From: Pseudomonas sp. RIT-PI-q
GTDB taxonomy: Bacteria > Pseudomonadota > Gammaproteobacteria > Pseudomonadales > Pseudomonadaceae
Direction: 5' to 3'
NCBI RefSeq assembly: GCF_001297125.1
Contig: NZ_LHPC01000054.1
Span: 1 to 64,000, forward strand
Length of the DNA stretch: 64,000 bases
Of the stretch, positions 18,337-27,436 are shown in pieces (within the stretch, counting starts at the first letter, position 1; the number at the start of each line of letters is the position of its first letter). The position numbers and the translations under genes were made by a program. Under the pieces are notes generated by a model, which worked only from the letters and a program-made list of their open reading frames with translations, had not been told where the DNA came from and ran no database searches.

Positions 18337-18717
18337 TTATCGAGGTAATGCCTGCATATCTAAAGTCACGCTGGCCGCGTCCTTGGTGCCCATCTCAACG
18401 TGATGTTTATCGCGGATAACTATCACAGCTACGGCCGTCGACAGCAGTGCAACACCGATGGTGTATAGCAAACCATGAAAAATATCTCCCGAACTCACTG
18501 CCAGTGCAGTAGCTATAAAAGGCGCGAACCCACCGATCCATCCATTTCCGAATTGGAGACTAACCGACACTCCGCTGTAGCGTACTTTCGCCGAAAACTG
18601 CTCAACCAGGAACGCCCCGAGTGGGCCATAGACCATGGTTGCCAGAAAGATCAGGCAAAAGAGCAGCAGCACCTCCATCGGTGCGTTGATCTGCGTCGGA
18701 TCGGCTTGCAATGGCAT
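18337..18717 (-). pseudogene. C-terminal remnant of an MFS transporter
   Basis: 126 codons covering the last three or four helices of a metabolite/H+ symporter-type MFS carrier: LLLFCLIFLATMVYGPLGAF, then VRYSGVSVSLQFGNGWIGGF and a final helix followed by IRDKHH. The YSG-to-NGWIGGF loop is typical of the ShiA/ProP-like branch. The N-terminal eight helices are missing; to the right lies unrelated sequence. Not functional. It is different from the remnant at 2709-2933. Confidence 0.7.
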
Positions 18718-18735
18718 TCCACGCTTTAGCTGAAG

Positions 18736-19056
18736 CTACTGAGTGGCAGCTTCATCAAACCCGTTGAGGGTAGTGCTGCCAATGATCAGCCGCAGATCGC
18801 CCGCCGCCGGGTGAAGACTGTAGCGCACGCTGTTGGACGACAGGTAGGAACGGGCGCGTGTGCACAGCTTCGTCGCTTTTGGCTGGAACAACTGACCAAC
18901 GAACGGCTGATTTTCGCGGCAATCACCACCTTCGATGATGACACTGATGCTCGCACGAAAAGTTTCCAACGCTGGATTGCCGTACTGGGCGATGCCTTGA
19001 AAGACCGGCATGAAGAACAAGGCCGACAGTACAAAACTGATGCGCACATTAGGCAA
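18736..19056 (-). CDS. Small hypothetical exported protein
   Basis: 106 residues. The first 24 residues could be a signal peptide (ISFVLSALFFMPVFQGIAQ). The remainder contains two cysteines (GDC..., LCTR) and no recognised domain. It sits between the aminotransferase and the MFS remnant, same strand as both, 16 bp after the aminotransferase stop. It may be a real small periplasmic protein or itself a degraded segment; coding support is weak. Confidence 0.35.
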   Translation of the reverse strand: MPNVRISFVLSALFFMPVFQGIAQYGNPALETFRASISVIIEGGDCRENQPFVGQLFQPKATKLCTRARSYLSSNSVRYSLHPAAGDLRLIIGSTTLNGFDEAATQ

Positions 19057-19072
19057 TCGCTCACCAGCATCT

Positions 19073-20239
19073 CTAGGCGGCTTGCGTTAACTGGGCCTGA
19101 CGCACTACCACCGCCAGCCGTTCCAGCCCCTCGCCCAGTCTTGCAGGGTCAATGTGGCTGAAGTTCAGGCGTAGATGACCCAGATTGTTGTCAGGGTCGG
19201 GGAAAAACGGCTCACCTGGCATGAAAGCCACATCCACCGCCAGCGCCGCCTTGAGCAAAATTCGGGTATCCAGCGGCTGCTTGAGCGTCAGCCAAAAAAA
19301 TAGCCCACCCTGCGGTAGGTTCCAATCCGCCAGATCTGAAAAATGCGTATCCAACGCAGACTGGAACGCGTCCCGACGGACCCGGTAGAAGTCGCGCAAC
19401 TCGTTTAAGTGATGCTGGAACTTCTCGGTGCCCAGCCATTGCAACGCCTGCCACTGTCCGACCCGACTGGTGTGCAGGTCGGCCGACTGTTTAAGTTTCA
19501 GCAAGTGCGGAAATAGATCTGGACTGGCAATCAGATAGCCAACTCGCAGCCCCGGCAGCAGGGTTTTCGACACAGTGCCGGTGTAGATCCAACTGGCCTT
19601 TCTCAATCGTCTGACGATCGGCGTCGCACTGCCGCCGTCGAACGTCAGTTCGCGGTAAGGCTCGTCTTCAATCAGGGTCACGCCAAATTCATCGAGCAAG
19701 GCGGCCACGGCATCGCGCTTGGCTTCGCTATAGCGAACGGCGGACGGATTCTGGAAGGTTGGAATCAGGTAAATGAACGCCGGATTATGCTTTTCCAGCC
19801 GCGCGCGCAATTGGGCGAGGTTAGGGCCATCCGCGTCCAGTGGGACAGTCAGACAGTCGGCGCCGAATAGCTGGAAGATCTGCAAGGCCGCCAAATAAGT
19901 CGGTGCTTCGAGCAGGATCTCGGTGCCTTTGTCGATGTAGAGCTTGGCCGTCAGGTCGAGCGTTTGCTGGGAGCCACTGACTACCAATACCTGTCTTGCC
20001 TCACAGGGCACACCCAGCGCGCGCGCCTCGGCAGCCAAGACTTCGCGCAGCAGTGGCTCGCCTTCGCTCATGCCGTACTGACCCATGGAAACTGGCATAC
20101 CCGCCCACTCAACTTCCGGAAGCATGGCTGCGGCCGGCAGGCCGCCAGCGAACGACATTACTTCCGGCCGCTGAGCAGCGGCAAAGATTTCACGGATCAA
20201 AGAGCCTTTAAGGCGCGAGACACGTTCGGAAAAAGCCAT
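19073..20239 (-). CDS. PLP-dependent aminotransferase, fold type I
   Basis: 388 residues from ATG at 20239, chosen over the GTG nine bases upstream because AGGTG is correctly spaced. It belongs to the 2-aminoadipate/branched-chain-type aminotransferases related to MocR C-termini. Visible motifs: SFAGGLP near the start, GSQQTLDL, PTYLAALQIF, PTFQNPSAV, ED-EPYRELTF and the PLP lysine in GTVSKTLLPGLRVGY. The C-terminal GLFFWLTL and LRLNFSH are conserved. It is divergent from a dead MarR-family gene that probably once regulated it. Substrate cannot be told from sequence. The gene looks intact. Confidence 0.9.
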   Translation of the reverse strand: MAFSERVSRLKGSLIREIFAAAQRPEVMSFAGGLPAAAMLPEVEWAGMPVSMGQYGMSEGEPLLREVLAAEARALGVPCEARQVLVVSGSQQTLDLTAKLYIDKGTEILLEAPTYLAALQIFQLFGADCLTVPLDADGPNLAQLRARLEKHNPAFIYLIPTFQNPSAVRYSEAKRDAVAALLDEFGVTLIEDEPYRELTFDGGSATPIVRRLRKASWIYTGTVSKTLLPGLRVGYLIASPDLFPHLLKLKQSADLHTSRVGQWQALQWLGTEKFQHHLNELRDFYRVRRDAFQSALDTHFSDLADWNLPQGGLFFWLTLKQPLDTRILLKAALAVDVAFMPGEPFFPDPDNNLGHLRLNFSHIDPARLGEGLERLAVVVRQAQLTQAA

Positions 20240-20321
20240 GGTGGTCACCTATAGCGAAGTTAAAGTGAGATGAGTCAAGCTAATTGACTCAAATTGCGAT
20301 GGCCTGAGCGGATACGCCAAT

Positions 20322-20761
20322 ATGCTTGACCTTAAAGATCACAGTACTCAGCAACAGGCCATTGAAGCTTTTTTTGATTATCAGACTTTCACCGCGAGGG
20401 CTGACGAAAAGCTCGAGCGTCGCGGGTTTAGCCGAGTACAGCAACGCATTTTTTTTTATCGCTCGTGACCCTCATCTGAGCGTCAAAGAGTTGCTGGCGT
20501 TGCTCAACATGACTAGCTGGGGCTGATAGGCCGCTGCGTCAGTTGGTGGAAATGCATCTGTTGAACAGCACCGTGTCGCAGACCGACAAGCGTAAACGGC
20601 TATTGGAACGGACAGGTGATGGGACGTGTTCCGAGGGATCGTTACGGCGCGACCAGGTGAAATGGCTGGAACGCATGCTTGCCGAAACCGGGGAGACGGC
20701 TGTGAATAGTGGGTTGGCGGTGAATCTGACGTTGGGGAAAAACCAATCACCAGCGGACTAA
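20322..20761 (+). pseudogene. MarR-family regulator, broken by two frameshifts
   Basis: Three frames together encode a full MarR protein of about 145 residues. Frame 1 from ATG at 20322 reads QQQAIEAFFDYQTF...RRGFSRVQQRIFF and stops at TGA after a run of T (20449-20458). Frame 2 continues IARDPHLSVKELLALLNMTSWG and stops near 20527. Frame 3 resumes DRPLRQLVEMHLLN..., TDKRKRLLERT and WLERMLAETGE to TAA at 20761. The winged helix is thus split at a homopolymer and again in the recognition helix. It faces away from the aminotransferase, as a local repressor would. Confidence 0.85.
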
Positions 20762-20843
20762 CTCTCCTGCCTATGTAATGTGATCGTAGTGGTTTCGAGT
20801 TTGTGTGCAAATCTGCTCATTGGAGCAATGCCTTCGAAAAGCC

Positions 20844-20898
20844 AGTTCAACCCGACATATAGTTAAACTGGCTCACTCATCAACACAGGCCTGAAATG
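20844..20898 (+). repeat. Hairpin-containing direct repeat, copy 2
   Basis: GCCAGTT (from 20841) and AACTGGC (to 20872) form the stem, followed by TCACTCA, AACACA and CTGAA as in copy 1 at 14998-15052. The two copies are in direct orientation 5.8 kb apart. Confidence 0.6.
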
Positions 20899-20907
20899 GC
20901 AGCGACG

Positions 20908-21291
20908 CTAAACTGAGGCATATAGGTTATCTATAGCAAGCTCTTTCAGGTTGGCCTGCGACCGTTGCTCTGATCCGTTGCTTATGTATTCCTTGAGGTC
21001 TGACACGGCACTGCTATCACTGGAGACGTCCGTTGAGGAGGCTGCTGCTTGCAGCATAACGCGGGTTTTCGCGAATGCTTCATCAACGCTGTCGGCGGTT
21101 TTGTTGGCTCCACTGAGATTTTTTATCTGTTCGGCTAACACCGCCAACGTCCGATCAGAAATTTTTACTGTTTCTATCACCATTTCAGAAGCTTTTGACT
21201 CAGCTTTCGATACGTTGTCGGCTACTACTGCTTTGTTCTCGGTGCGCCTAGGTTGTGGAGCGAGTAGAGGGGGCTTTGGATTGATGATCAT
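20908..21291 (-). CDS. Hypothetical alanine/serine-rich helical protein
   Basis: 127 residues, soluble, largely helical with coiled-coil character (VSKAESKASEMVIETVKISD, LAVLAEQIKNLSGA). A proline-rich N-terminus (INPKPPLLAPQP) precedes it. No family recognised. The IS1182 element starts 105 bp upstream of its start codon and could have separated it from its promoter. Coding is plausible from codon use. Confidence 0.5.
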   Translation of the reverse strand: MIINPKPPLLAPQPRRTENKAVVADNVSKAESKASEMVIETVKISDRTLAVLAEQIKNLSGANKTADSVDEAFAKTRVMLQAAASSTDVSSDSSAVSDLKEYISNGSEQRSQANLKELAIDNLYASV

Positions 21292-21396
21292 ATTGCATGC
21301 GATCCAGGGCAGAAATTCCGGCCAGTCTCAGGCGGTGCAGCGGCATGCTTGCCAAAATGCAATCATTCTGGCATTTCTCTGCACCGCGTTACGTCT

Positions 21397-23050
21397 CCAG
21401 AGTGTGTAAAAACGCTTTCGTATCTTGAGTGCGTAAACCAGGCGTTCCTGGGCGATGCGATTGCCCAAGCGTTTTCCGTGATGGGCACTGACGTTCCAAA
21501 GCGGTTATGTGGCGGTTTAGCGCCTTCTGGGGCAGAGAAAACCGAGACTTTACGCCGCCATCGCCTTCAGCAAGCTTGCTGTACCGATGATGTTCATAAC
21601 CCGCTTCATGTTGTAGGCGAGTACATTCAGACTCATCTCCGCGCTTACCCCGACCAGTTTGCGCGTCAGGAAATGCGTTGAGCCCATCCATTGTTTGAGC
21701 GTCCCGAAGGGATGCTCAACTGTCCTTTTTCGGATTCGCATCATGTCCGGTGCATCGTTCAACCGACGCTGCATTTCCTCCAGCACCGCTTCATTTTCCC
21801 AGCGCCTTACTCGACGATTTTTGCTCGGCGTGCACTGCGTTTTCAGCCCGCAGCCCTGGCATTTCGAACTCCAATAACAGTGCATATTCATGCCTTTCTC
21901 AATACTGGAGAAGCGCCAGGGCAGCGCCTCTCCAGCCGGACAGATGTATTCGTTTTTCGTCGCGTCATAAACGAAAGCATCTTTGTTGAATCGACCATCC
22001 GCCTTGGCGCTTGAAGTCATCGGCTTTGGCACGTAGGCAGTGATGTCCGCGTCGTGACAGGCAAGGATTTCTTCACTCTTGAAGTAACCTCGATCAGCTA
22101 CCACCGCCAGCGTTTCTGACGCCATGGCATCGCGAGCCTGCTTCGCCATCGAGCTAAGTTGATCGCGGTCGGAACCGAAGTTGGTGACCTCATGAGCAAC
22201 GATCAAATGGTTCTGGGTATCGACCGCTGTTTGCACGTTGTAGCCGACGATTCCCGTGCCGCGCGTCATCATGGAGCGGGCGTCCGGATCGGTCAGTGAG
22301 ACCTGTTTATCCGGCGATTCGTTGAGCTGGATTTCGATCGCTTGAAGCTCTTTCATTTGAGTTTTGAGCTTGGCGATTTTCTCTTCCAGCCGCACGGCGC
22401 TGGGCTCGGAGGCTGTGGGTTCTTGCCGATCAGCAGCATCTAGTGCCGTCAGATAACGGTTGATGCTCGATTCAATTTCTTCCATTCTCCGTTTCAGTTT
22501 GGCGCTGATGAAATTGCGGTCGCGGTTGTTGACTGCTTTGAATTTACTGCCATCGATGGCGACCAAATTTGCTCCGAAAAGTCCCAACTGCTGACAGAGC
22601 ACAACGAACTGGCGACAGACGCCTCGAATGGCCTTGCTGTTGTCTTTTCGGAAGTTGGCGATGGTTTTGAAATCTGGCATCAAACGCCCGGTCAGCCACA
22701 TTAGCTCGACATTGCGTTGAGCTTCTCGCTCCAAACGTCGGCTCGACTGGATGCGGTTGAGATAGCCGTAGATGTAGATCTTCAACAAGATCGCGGGGTG
22801 GTAAGCAGGCCGGCCAGTATCGGCTGGAATGGCACCTTCAAAACCCAGATTGACTAAGTCCAGTTCGTCGACGAAGACGTCGACTACACGCACCGGATTG
22901 GTATCGCTGACGTAGTCGTCGAGGCTCTCGGGAAATAAGGTGCCTTGGCCTCGATGCTCACCTTGGATGAAGCGCTTCATGGGCAATCCCTGCGATGAAA
23001 TCCTCAGAAATCATAGCAAGGGTTCGCGAAAGCGTTTTTACACACTCTGG
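21397..23050 (-). mobile_element. IS1182-family insertion sequence, complete
   Basis: 1654-bp element bounded by perfect 24-bp terminal inverted repeats: CCAGAGTGTGTAAAAACGCT... at 21397-21420 and its exact complement at 23027-23050. TCT flanks it on both sides, a possible short target duplication. It contains one full-length transposase gene on the minus strand. Perfect ends and an intact gene point to recent insertion. Confidence 0.92.
21550..22986 (-). CDS. tnpA: IS1182-family DDE transposase
   Basis: 478 residues, full length for the family. N-terminal IS1182-type domain (MKRFIQGEHRGQGTLFPESL, then NPVRVVDVFVDELDL), followed by an RNase H-like DDE core: VAIDGSKFKAVN with the first Asp, VADRGYFKSEEI with the second Asp, and the C-terminal VEHPFGTLKQWMGS with the Glu. 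A cysteine cluster (CPAGEALPW..., CQGCGLKTQC) typical of the family lies between. It mediates movement of the element bounded at 21397 and 23050. No frameshift is visible. Confidence 0.95.
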   Translation of the reverse strand: MPMKRFIQGEHRGQGTLFPESLDDYVSDTNPVRVVDVFVDELDLVNLGFEGAIPADTGRPAYHPAILLKIYIYGYLNRIQSSRRLEREAQRNVELMWLTGRLMPDFKTIANFRKDNSKAIRGVCRQFVVLCQQLGLFGANLVAIDGSKFKAVNNRDRNFISAKLKRRMEEIESSINRYLTALDAADRQEPTASEPSAVRLEEKIAKLKTQMKELQAIEIQLNESPDKQVSLTDPDARSMMTRGTGIVGYNVQTAVDTQNHLIVAHEVTNFGSDRDQLSSMAKQARDAMASETLAVVADRGYFKSEEILACHDADITAYVPKPMTSSAKADGRFNKDAFVYDATKNEYICPAGEALPWRFSSIEKGMNMHCYWSSKCQGCGLKTQCTPSKNRRVRRWENEAVLEEMQRRLNDAPDMMRIRKRTVEHPFGTLKQWMGSTHFLTRKLVGVSAEMSLNVLAYNMKRVMNIIGTASLLKAMAA

Positions 23051-23075
23051 TCTCATATCGTGAACCGTCGAATCG

Positions 23076-23624
23076 TTAGCCGCGCATCTGCCAGAGGATG
23101 AAATCTACTTTCTTAACATCAGTTAGCTTGTCGTGCTCTGGCACCTGATCGTTGAATTGCTTTATCCAATTGACTCCCTCAGTGGATGTCAGAAAGGTCT
23201 GGTACCAATTTTCCATACGCGTATAGCATTGCTTGGCGTCATTAATCTTCGTTCGGGAGGAGTAGGCTGGAGGCTTCTGCTTGATGTTGCGAAGGACATG
23301 GCTGTCCCATACGGGCCTGTCAGGACTTAATGTCGCGACCAGCTTGCTGGAAAAAGACGGTTCGTAGCGCTGCGTAGCTTCGTAGAATCGGTCGAGAGCA
23401 TCACCGAAAGTGGGATTCGAACCTTTCAACTCCTCCATCAGTTCGTAATAGGCATAATACCAAGATGGCTGGCGCCGTTGGACTCGGTAGAACCCGTTGT
23501 AAGCCCGTTGGAATACTGCATCAGTCGAGACATTCACCTTGTCCACTTGATCCATCAGGGCCAGATACTTCTGGATGCCTGGCCGGGCTTTGGTAATGGC
23601 AGAAGCTACATCCGTACACACCAT
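23076..23624 (-). CDS. Hypothetical protein, possible HhH/OGG-like fold
   Basis: 182 residues from ATG at 23624, supported by GGAAG 8 bp upstream; the frame opens 13 codons earlier. Mostly helical: RRQPSWYYAYYELMEELKG, SFSSKLVATLSPDRPVWDSHVL and TDVKKVDFILWQMRG. The pattern of a lysine followed by P-x-W-D-S-x-V recalls helix-hairpin-helix glycosylase-like proteins, but I cannot confirm it. It lies 26 bp beyond the IS end. No partner gene is obvious. Confidence 0.55.
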   Translation of the reverse strand: MVCTDVASAITKARPGIQKYLALMDQVDKVNVSTDAVFQRAYNGFYRVQRRQPSWYYAYYELMEELKGSNPTFGDALDRFYEATQRYEPSFSSKLVATLSPDRPVWDSHVLRNIKQKPPAYSSRTKINDAKQCYTRMENWYQTFLTSTEGVNWIKQFNDQVPEHDKLTDVKKVDFILWQMRG

Positions 23625-23851
23625 GGTAATTACTTCCTTTCGTTTGAGTGGCTGAGGCAACATCTGATTGTAACCGACCCTTCATTGCGCCTCGGCCCCT
23701 ACAAAGGCAAGTTGAGCTTTTGGAGGGGAGGTTGAAGATGCCAGGCATCTGACTGCTCAGAGGTAGTTACTCGATATCGGCATTGCGCGACCACGCTTTT
23801 GCGATCATTCGTCAAGGTGGTTGATCATTTCACCCACATCGATCTCTTTAA

Positions 23852-24262
23852 ATTCTTCAAACAACGCTTTGCATGCTAAACGAAGACATGAAAAACCGAC
23901 GTATCCTCGATGCAATCGCTGACACCGCAGGAGTGAGTCTTAAGCCTAAAGTGTCGAGTAATTCGTTCCTGGGAGTGGCATCGCATTTGCGGCTCGGGCA
24001 TTGGTGCGCAATCGTCCCGCATAGTTTCAGATTTTTTTTTGGTGAATCAACCAACCTTGTTTTTTTGGATATGATTGACCCCGTGCATCGCCAAACGATC
24101 GGGCTCGTCCTGGCAGACAGGTCACCGCAGTCACCGATGGCCATGGCGCTACTGGATTGTGTCGAAAAGGTCGATATAGAGCGTAGATTCGACGCGGCCT
24201 TTGAATCGGCGCAGATGAATCCACTCGGCGCCTCCAAAATAAGCAGGGCAGATTACGTATAA
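23852..24262 (+). pseudogene. C-terminal fragment of a LysR-family regulator
   Basis: Open frame of about 130 codons corresponding only to the last half of a LysR effector-binding domain: MKNRRILDAIADTAGVSLKP, then SSNSFLGVASHLRLGHWCAI-VPHSF and DPVHRQTIGLVLADRSP. These match the RD-II/RD-I region of LysR proteins that precede metabolic genes. No helix-turn-helix or linker exists upstream; a TAA closes the frame at 23849. It is therefore a remnant with about 170 residues missing. Confidence 0.75.
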
Positions 24263-24501
24263 AGCGCGAATCGCTACTTAACTCAAAGGGGGAATAGAAA
24301 AAATCAAAATCGTCAGCAGGCATCTGAGTTCACGTGCCCTGGCGAGCCGCCCCATACCTCAGTTACTGGCTAACATCGGTCGCGGTGGATCGCCAGCCCT
24401 GAGGCCTCGTGCTCCAGGACTTTTCATACGATGTAACCGTTTCTCTGATGGAGGTAACCCTTGTTATCTCGCTGCTGTCAGTGATCATGCACCAATCACG
24501 C

Positions 24502-26160
24502 TCAACGATCCAGACTGCGATTTAGCATCGCCGGGACTAAATTCACGATGGGTAGGGCATGCTTGTAGCCGGTAATGAGCGGCTCAAGTTGACGAAAAAC
24601 CTTCTCCCCAGTTAGATCTTCCTCGCGGAACACAGTTTTGTAGAGGACATCGAAACCGGTTGTAGCAACGCTGTATCGCCCGCGTTCTATCCGGCTCATA
24701 TCCCCGAACATGGCAAGGACTACCAGGTAACATTTCCCGGCGATCAGTAGGGTAAGCGGCGTCAAGCACGCTGCTTCGAATGGCTCGTCTGCCTCGTGCC
24801 TGAAAGTGATATTTGCGCCAGCCTCGCGGTTCAAAAGAGCAGAGAGGCCTCTGATATTTCGATCATTGCGCATGAGTTCTGTCGCAGAGATAACCAGGTT
24901 CCCTCGATCCGCGAAAAAGCTTTTCATCTTGAGCAACATGTCAGCGGTTTCGAGTGCCTGTGAGTAGTCTGGAAGGCCGATGCCGTTTTTGACGACTACT
25001 GTGCTCTGTTGGCCTTGGAAGTCCATGTCTATCGAAAGATTTTTCGGAGCATGCATCAAGCAAACGACTTGAAAGAAATGGGCGAGCTCCTCGATATTCA
25101 CCGGTAAGTCCGGATCAAGCGTCGCTGTGAATTGGGCGCTCGTACCATCGTCATTCATGACCCAGTCAAAGGTGCCGCAATCGAAGCGGATTTTTTTGAG
25201 ATGCTGGGGGAGGCATTCATGCATTGGGCTGAAATAGGCGCAAGCATCCACCTGCGCGCTCGCGCCAGTCGACAATTCTCGGAAGGTCAGGGTGCCCTTT
25301 GCAGCGGGCGTGACCGGCATTATCTCCATTGAGCCAGTCGATGATTCTCGGCGGCTACTCGGGTCTTCATGCCCAAATCGCCTGGTGGAAAATTGCATAT
25401 TCTGCAAAGCAACAGATCCGCCCATACCTAGGGTGGCGTTCACCATGGCGGTTAGGTTTTCCATGCCTTCAAGTTGGAAATGCAAGGTGTGGCCGCCATC
25501 CTCAAAGCCAACAGTTTTTAGAAACATCAGTTTCTTATCGGTGTATTCAGCCGGTGAGCGTCCGACGGCTCGAAGGACTGCTGTCTTGAAGGTGCTGGGT
25601 TCGCTGAGCTTCATTTCGCGGCCTAGCCCGAAGTCGATGCGCAGTGTGAGCTTGTGCAGCCTTTCTGCTTTACCAGCAATGATGTGAGCATTCACCCTTT
25701 CCAGAATTTCTCGGATCAGGGCTTCATCCACGTGACGTATGAATGCCCTTGGGGAGTAAAAACCTTGTGAAAAGTCCATCAGGACATAGAACGAGGGAAG
25801 CGGGCTGGTGGCCATTTTCCGCAGGTTGGACAGGGTGACATCTACTTTTAATGACGTGGTACGGGTGGACTTTACCTGGACTTTTCCTGCGATGATGGGC
25901 TCATGGAGCGTCAGTTGTGTCAGTTCACTCGTTTGCTGTTCGACCTCGATGAAGACGTCCCATCCATGTTTGTCAGCATTGCTTTTGTTTGCCGTCACGC
26001 CATCGACGGAACAGAAACCCATAAAAAAATGCTCACCACCTGCTCCTATGTCACCCATAAATCCCCTCTGATTTTCCTTTTTACTTTGCTCCCGAACTGG
26101 CGGCTGCTCACCGTCCACTGCGGCGGCGCTTGACTCGGTATGCACCAACAACCCTGACAC
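24502..26160 (-). CDS. DUF4365-like PD-(D/E)XK nuclease domain protein
   Basis: 552 residues from GTG at 26160, which directly follows the TGA of the upstream gene. Residues 35-130 carry a PD-(D/E)XK core: GAGGEHFFMGF (E43), HGWDVFIEVE (D68) and GKVQVKST (Q95-x-K97), as in DUF4365-type endonuclease domains. The remaining 400 residues are mixed alpha/beta without a recognised domain and may sense a target. Tight coupling to a TIGR02391-family gene suggests a two-component defence unit: HEPN-like plus nuclease. A role in phage restriction is inferred. Confidence 0.7.
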   Translation of the reverse strand: MSGLLVHTESSAAAVDGEQPPVREQSKKENQRGFMGDIGAGGEHFFMGFCSVDGVTANKSNADKHGWDVFIEVEQQTSELTQLTLHEPIIAGKVQVKSTRTTSLKVDVTLSNLRKMATSPLPSFYVLMDFSQGFYSPRAFIRHVDEALIREILERVNAHIIAGKAERLHKLTLRIDFGLGREMKLSEPSTFKTAVLRAVGRSPAEYTDKKLMFLKTVGFEDGGHTLHFQLEGMENLTAMVNATLGMGGSVALQNMQFSTRRFGHEDPSSRRESSTGSMEIMPVTPAAKGTLTFRELSTGASAQVDACAYFSPMHECLPQHLKKIRFDCGTFDWVMNDDGTSAQFTATLDPDLPVNIEELAHFFQVVCLMHAPKNLSIDMDFQGQQSTVVVKNGIGLPDYSQALETADMLLKMKSFFADRGNLVISATELMRNDRNIRGLSALLNREAGANITFRHEADEPFEAACLTPLTLLIAGKCYLVVLAMFGDMSRIERGRYSVATTGFDVLYKTVFREEDLTGEKVFRQLEPLITGYKHALPIVNLVPAMLNRSLDR

Positions 26161-26970
26161 TCACAAGGGCATTTTTTGAACGCGATTGAGCTTGCGATGC
26201 AGCAGTGACACCATCGTAAGAATATCTAAAGCGTCCTGTTTGGACATTGACCAGTTTACCTTCGGAGCGTGAGCAAGTGGATTACGTACAGCTCCGAATA
26301 GACCGATCAGCAAGTTGGCAAATCCCTTCTGTTCGCTCTTCTCAGATTCAGAAGTCAGCGGCCCCAACGCAAGTACCGGGCTTTGACCAAGGAATGCCTT
26401 CGTCACCAAATCGGCACCGTCTCCGTTCAAGCCTGACAAGCTCCGGATCCTTTCAGCAATACCCTTAGTGGCCTCAAAAACGGCGTGGAAGTAGTTATCG
26501 CTTAGGAGCTCGGCGCGACAGTAGTTCAGAACCTCCTCATGCACAGCGCGGGCTTCCAGCGCAGCCCTTAATCGTCCTACTCGTGCGCGAGCGACGTCCA
26601 GAGTGGTTGCTTTGTCTGCGTGGCCAACTTTCCCATCTTCGCGTACGTAAAAACCAGCGAACGCCAGAACAACATTGAGCTCGTCCCGACGCCAGATGAA
26701 TGCCGCTCGGTCTCGGGCATAACTGACTGGATTCATCGCGCTGTTGATGAACAGGATAAGATGGTTGCCAGCCCCGTGCTGGTTCTGCATGGACGCTAAT
26801 GCATTGAAAAGACGTTTCCACTTGGTGTTCGTAGGGTCTATGTCAGGAACCCGTATGATTTGCAAAAGACTCCCGATCTGCGTGCCGCTCAAGCCTCGTT
26901 CCGTATCCGCCAGGACGTGACATGCCGCTTCAAGGTCTTGTGAGTTGAATGGTGCGATTCGATTACCCAA
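26161..26970 (-). CDS. TIGR02391-family (HEPN-like) protein
   Basis: 269 residues from TTG at 26970, preceded by GGAGAT at proper spacing; another TTG lies two codons before. The C-terminal 120 residues match the TIGR02391 family: LVTKAFLGQSPVLALGPL, EQKGFANLLIGLFGAVRNPLAH split around the R-x4-H motif (RNPLAH, R231 and H236 counted from the first TTG), and DILTMVSLLHRKLN. This domain is common in phage-defence and abortive-infection loci. Its stop abuts the GTG of the nuclease-like gene, so both are coupled. Confidence 0.75.
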   Translation of the reverse strand: MGNRIAPFNSQDLEAACHVLADTERGLSGTQIGSLLQIIRVPDIDPTNTKWKRLFNALASMQNQHGAGNHLILFINSAMNPVSYARDRAAFIWRRDELNVVLAFAGFYVREDGKVGHADKATTLDVARARVGRLRAALEARAVHEEVLNYCRAELLSDNYFHAVFEATKGIAERIRSLSGLNGDGADLVTKAFLGQSPVLALGPLTSESEKSEQKGFANLLIGLFGAVRNPLAHAPKVNWSMSKQDALDILTMVSLLHRKLNRVQKMPL

Positions 26971-27203
26971 AACCAATCTCCGTCATGGAAAGCGAGCGCT
27001 GGTAGTTCCTCAGGGGGCTCGGAGCATCAGACTCTTGCAAGAATAGGGAGCGATCTCCGGTTCCCTAGGCAGTGCAAACAGAGCGATACTTTTCTTAGCC
27101 CGCATCATAGGAAAAAACGGAGATCAAAGCACCTTGCAAATCTGATGCGGACACCCTGGTAATGATGGCAGTGGTAGACGTTTATTTTGATGGAGTCTAG
27201 TGA

Positions 27204-27416
27204 ATGAAAAAGTCAGGGCGATCTCTGGTGGAGCAGTCGGCACTGCAATCAGTGATTGATAACGCACGCCGATCTGCAGAGGCGGGTTATCCGGATTTTG
27301 CTGCTGATGACCCAGCAACCTTTGATGCGGATTTTATCGTCCAGAGAGAGCGCGAGGGCATGAGTCTTACAAGCGCACTTGAGGCGCTGGTCGCGTTCAA
27401 ACGTGCCCAGCGGTAA
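27204..27416 (+). CDS. Small hypothetical protein
   Basis: 70 residues with GGAG 8 bp before the ATG. Soluble, helical, acidic centre (ADDPATFDADFIVQRERE) and basic tail. No known family. It converges on the small gene at 27437-27670. The good ribosome site and codon pattern support translation. Confidence 0.5.
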   Translation: MKKSGRSLVEQSALQSVIDNARRSAEAGYPDFAADDPATFDADFIVQREREGMSLTSALEALVAFKRAQR

Positions 27417-27436
27417 TCATCCCTGGGTTCAATGTT

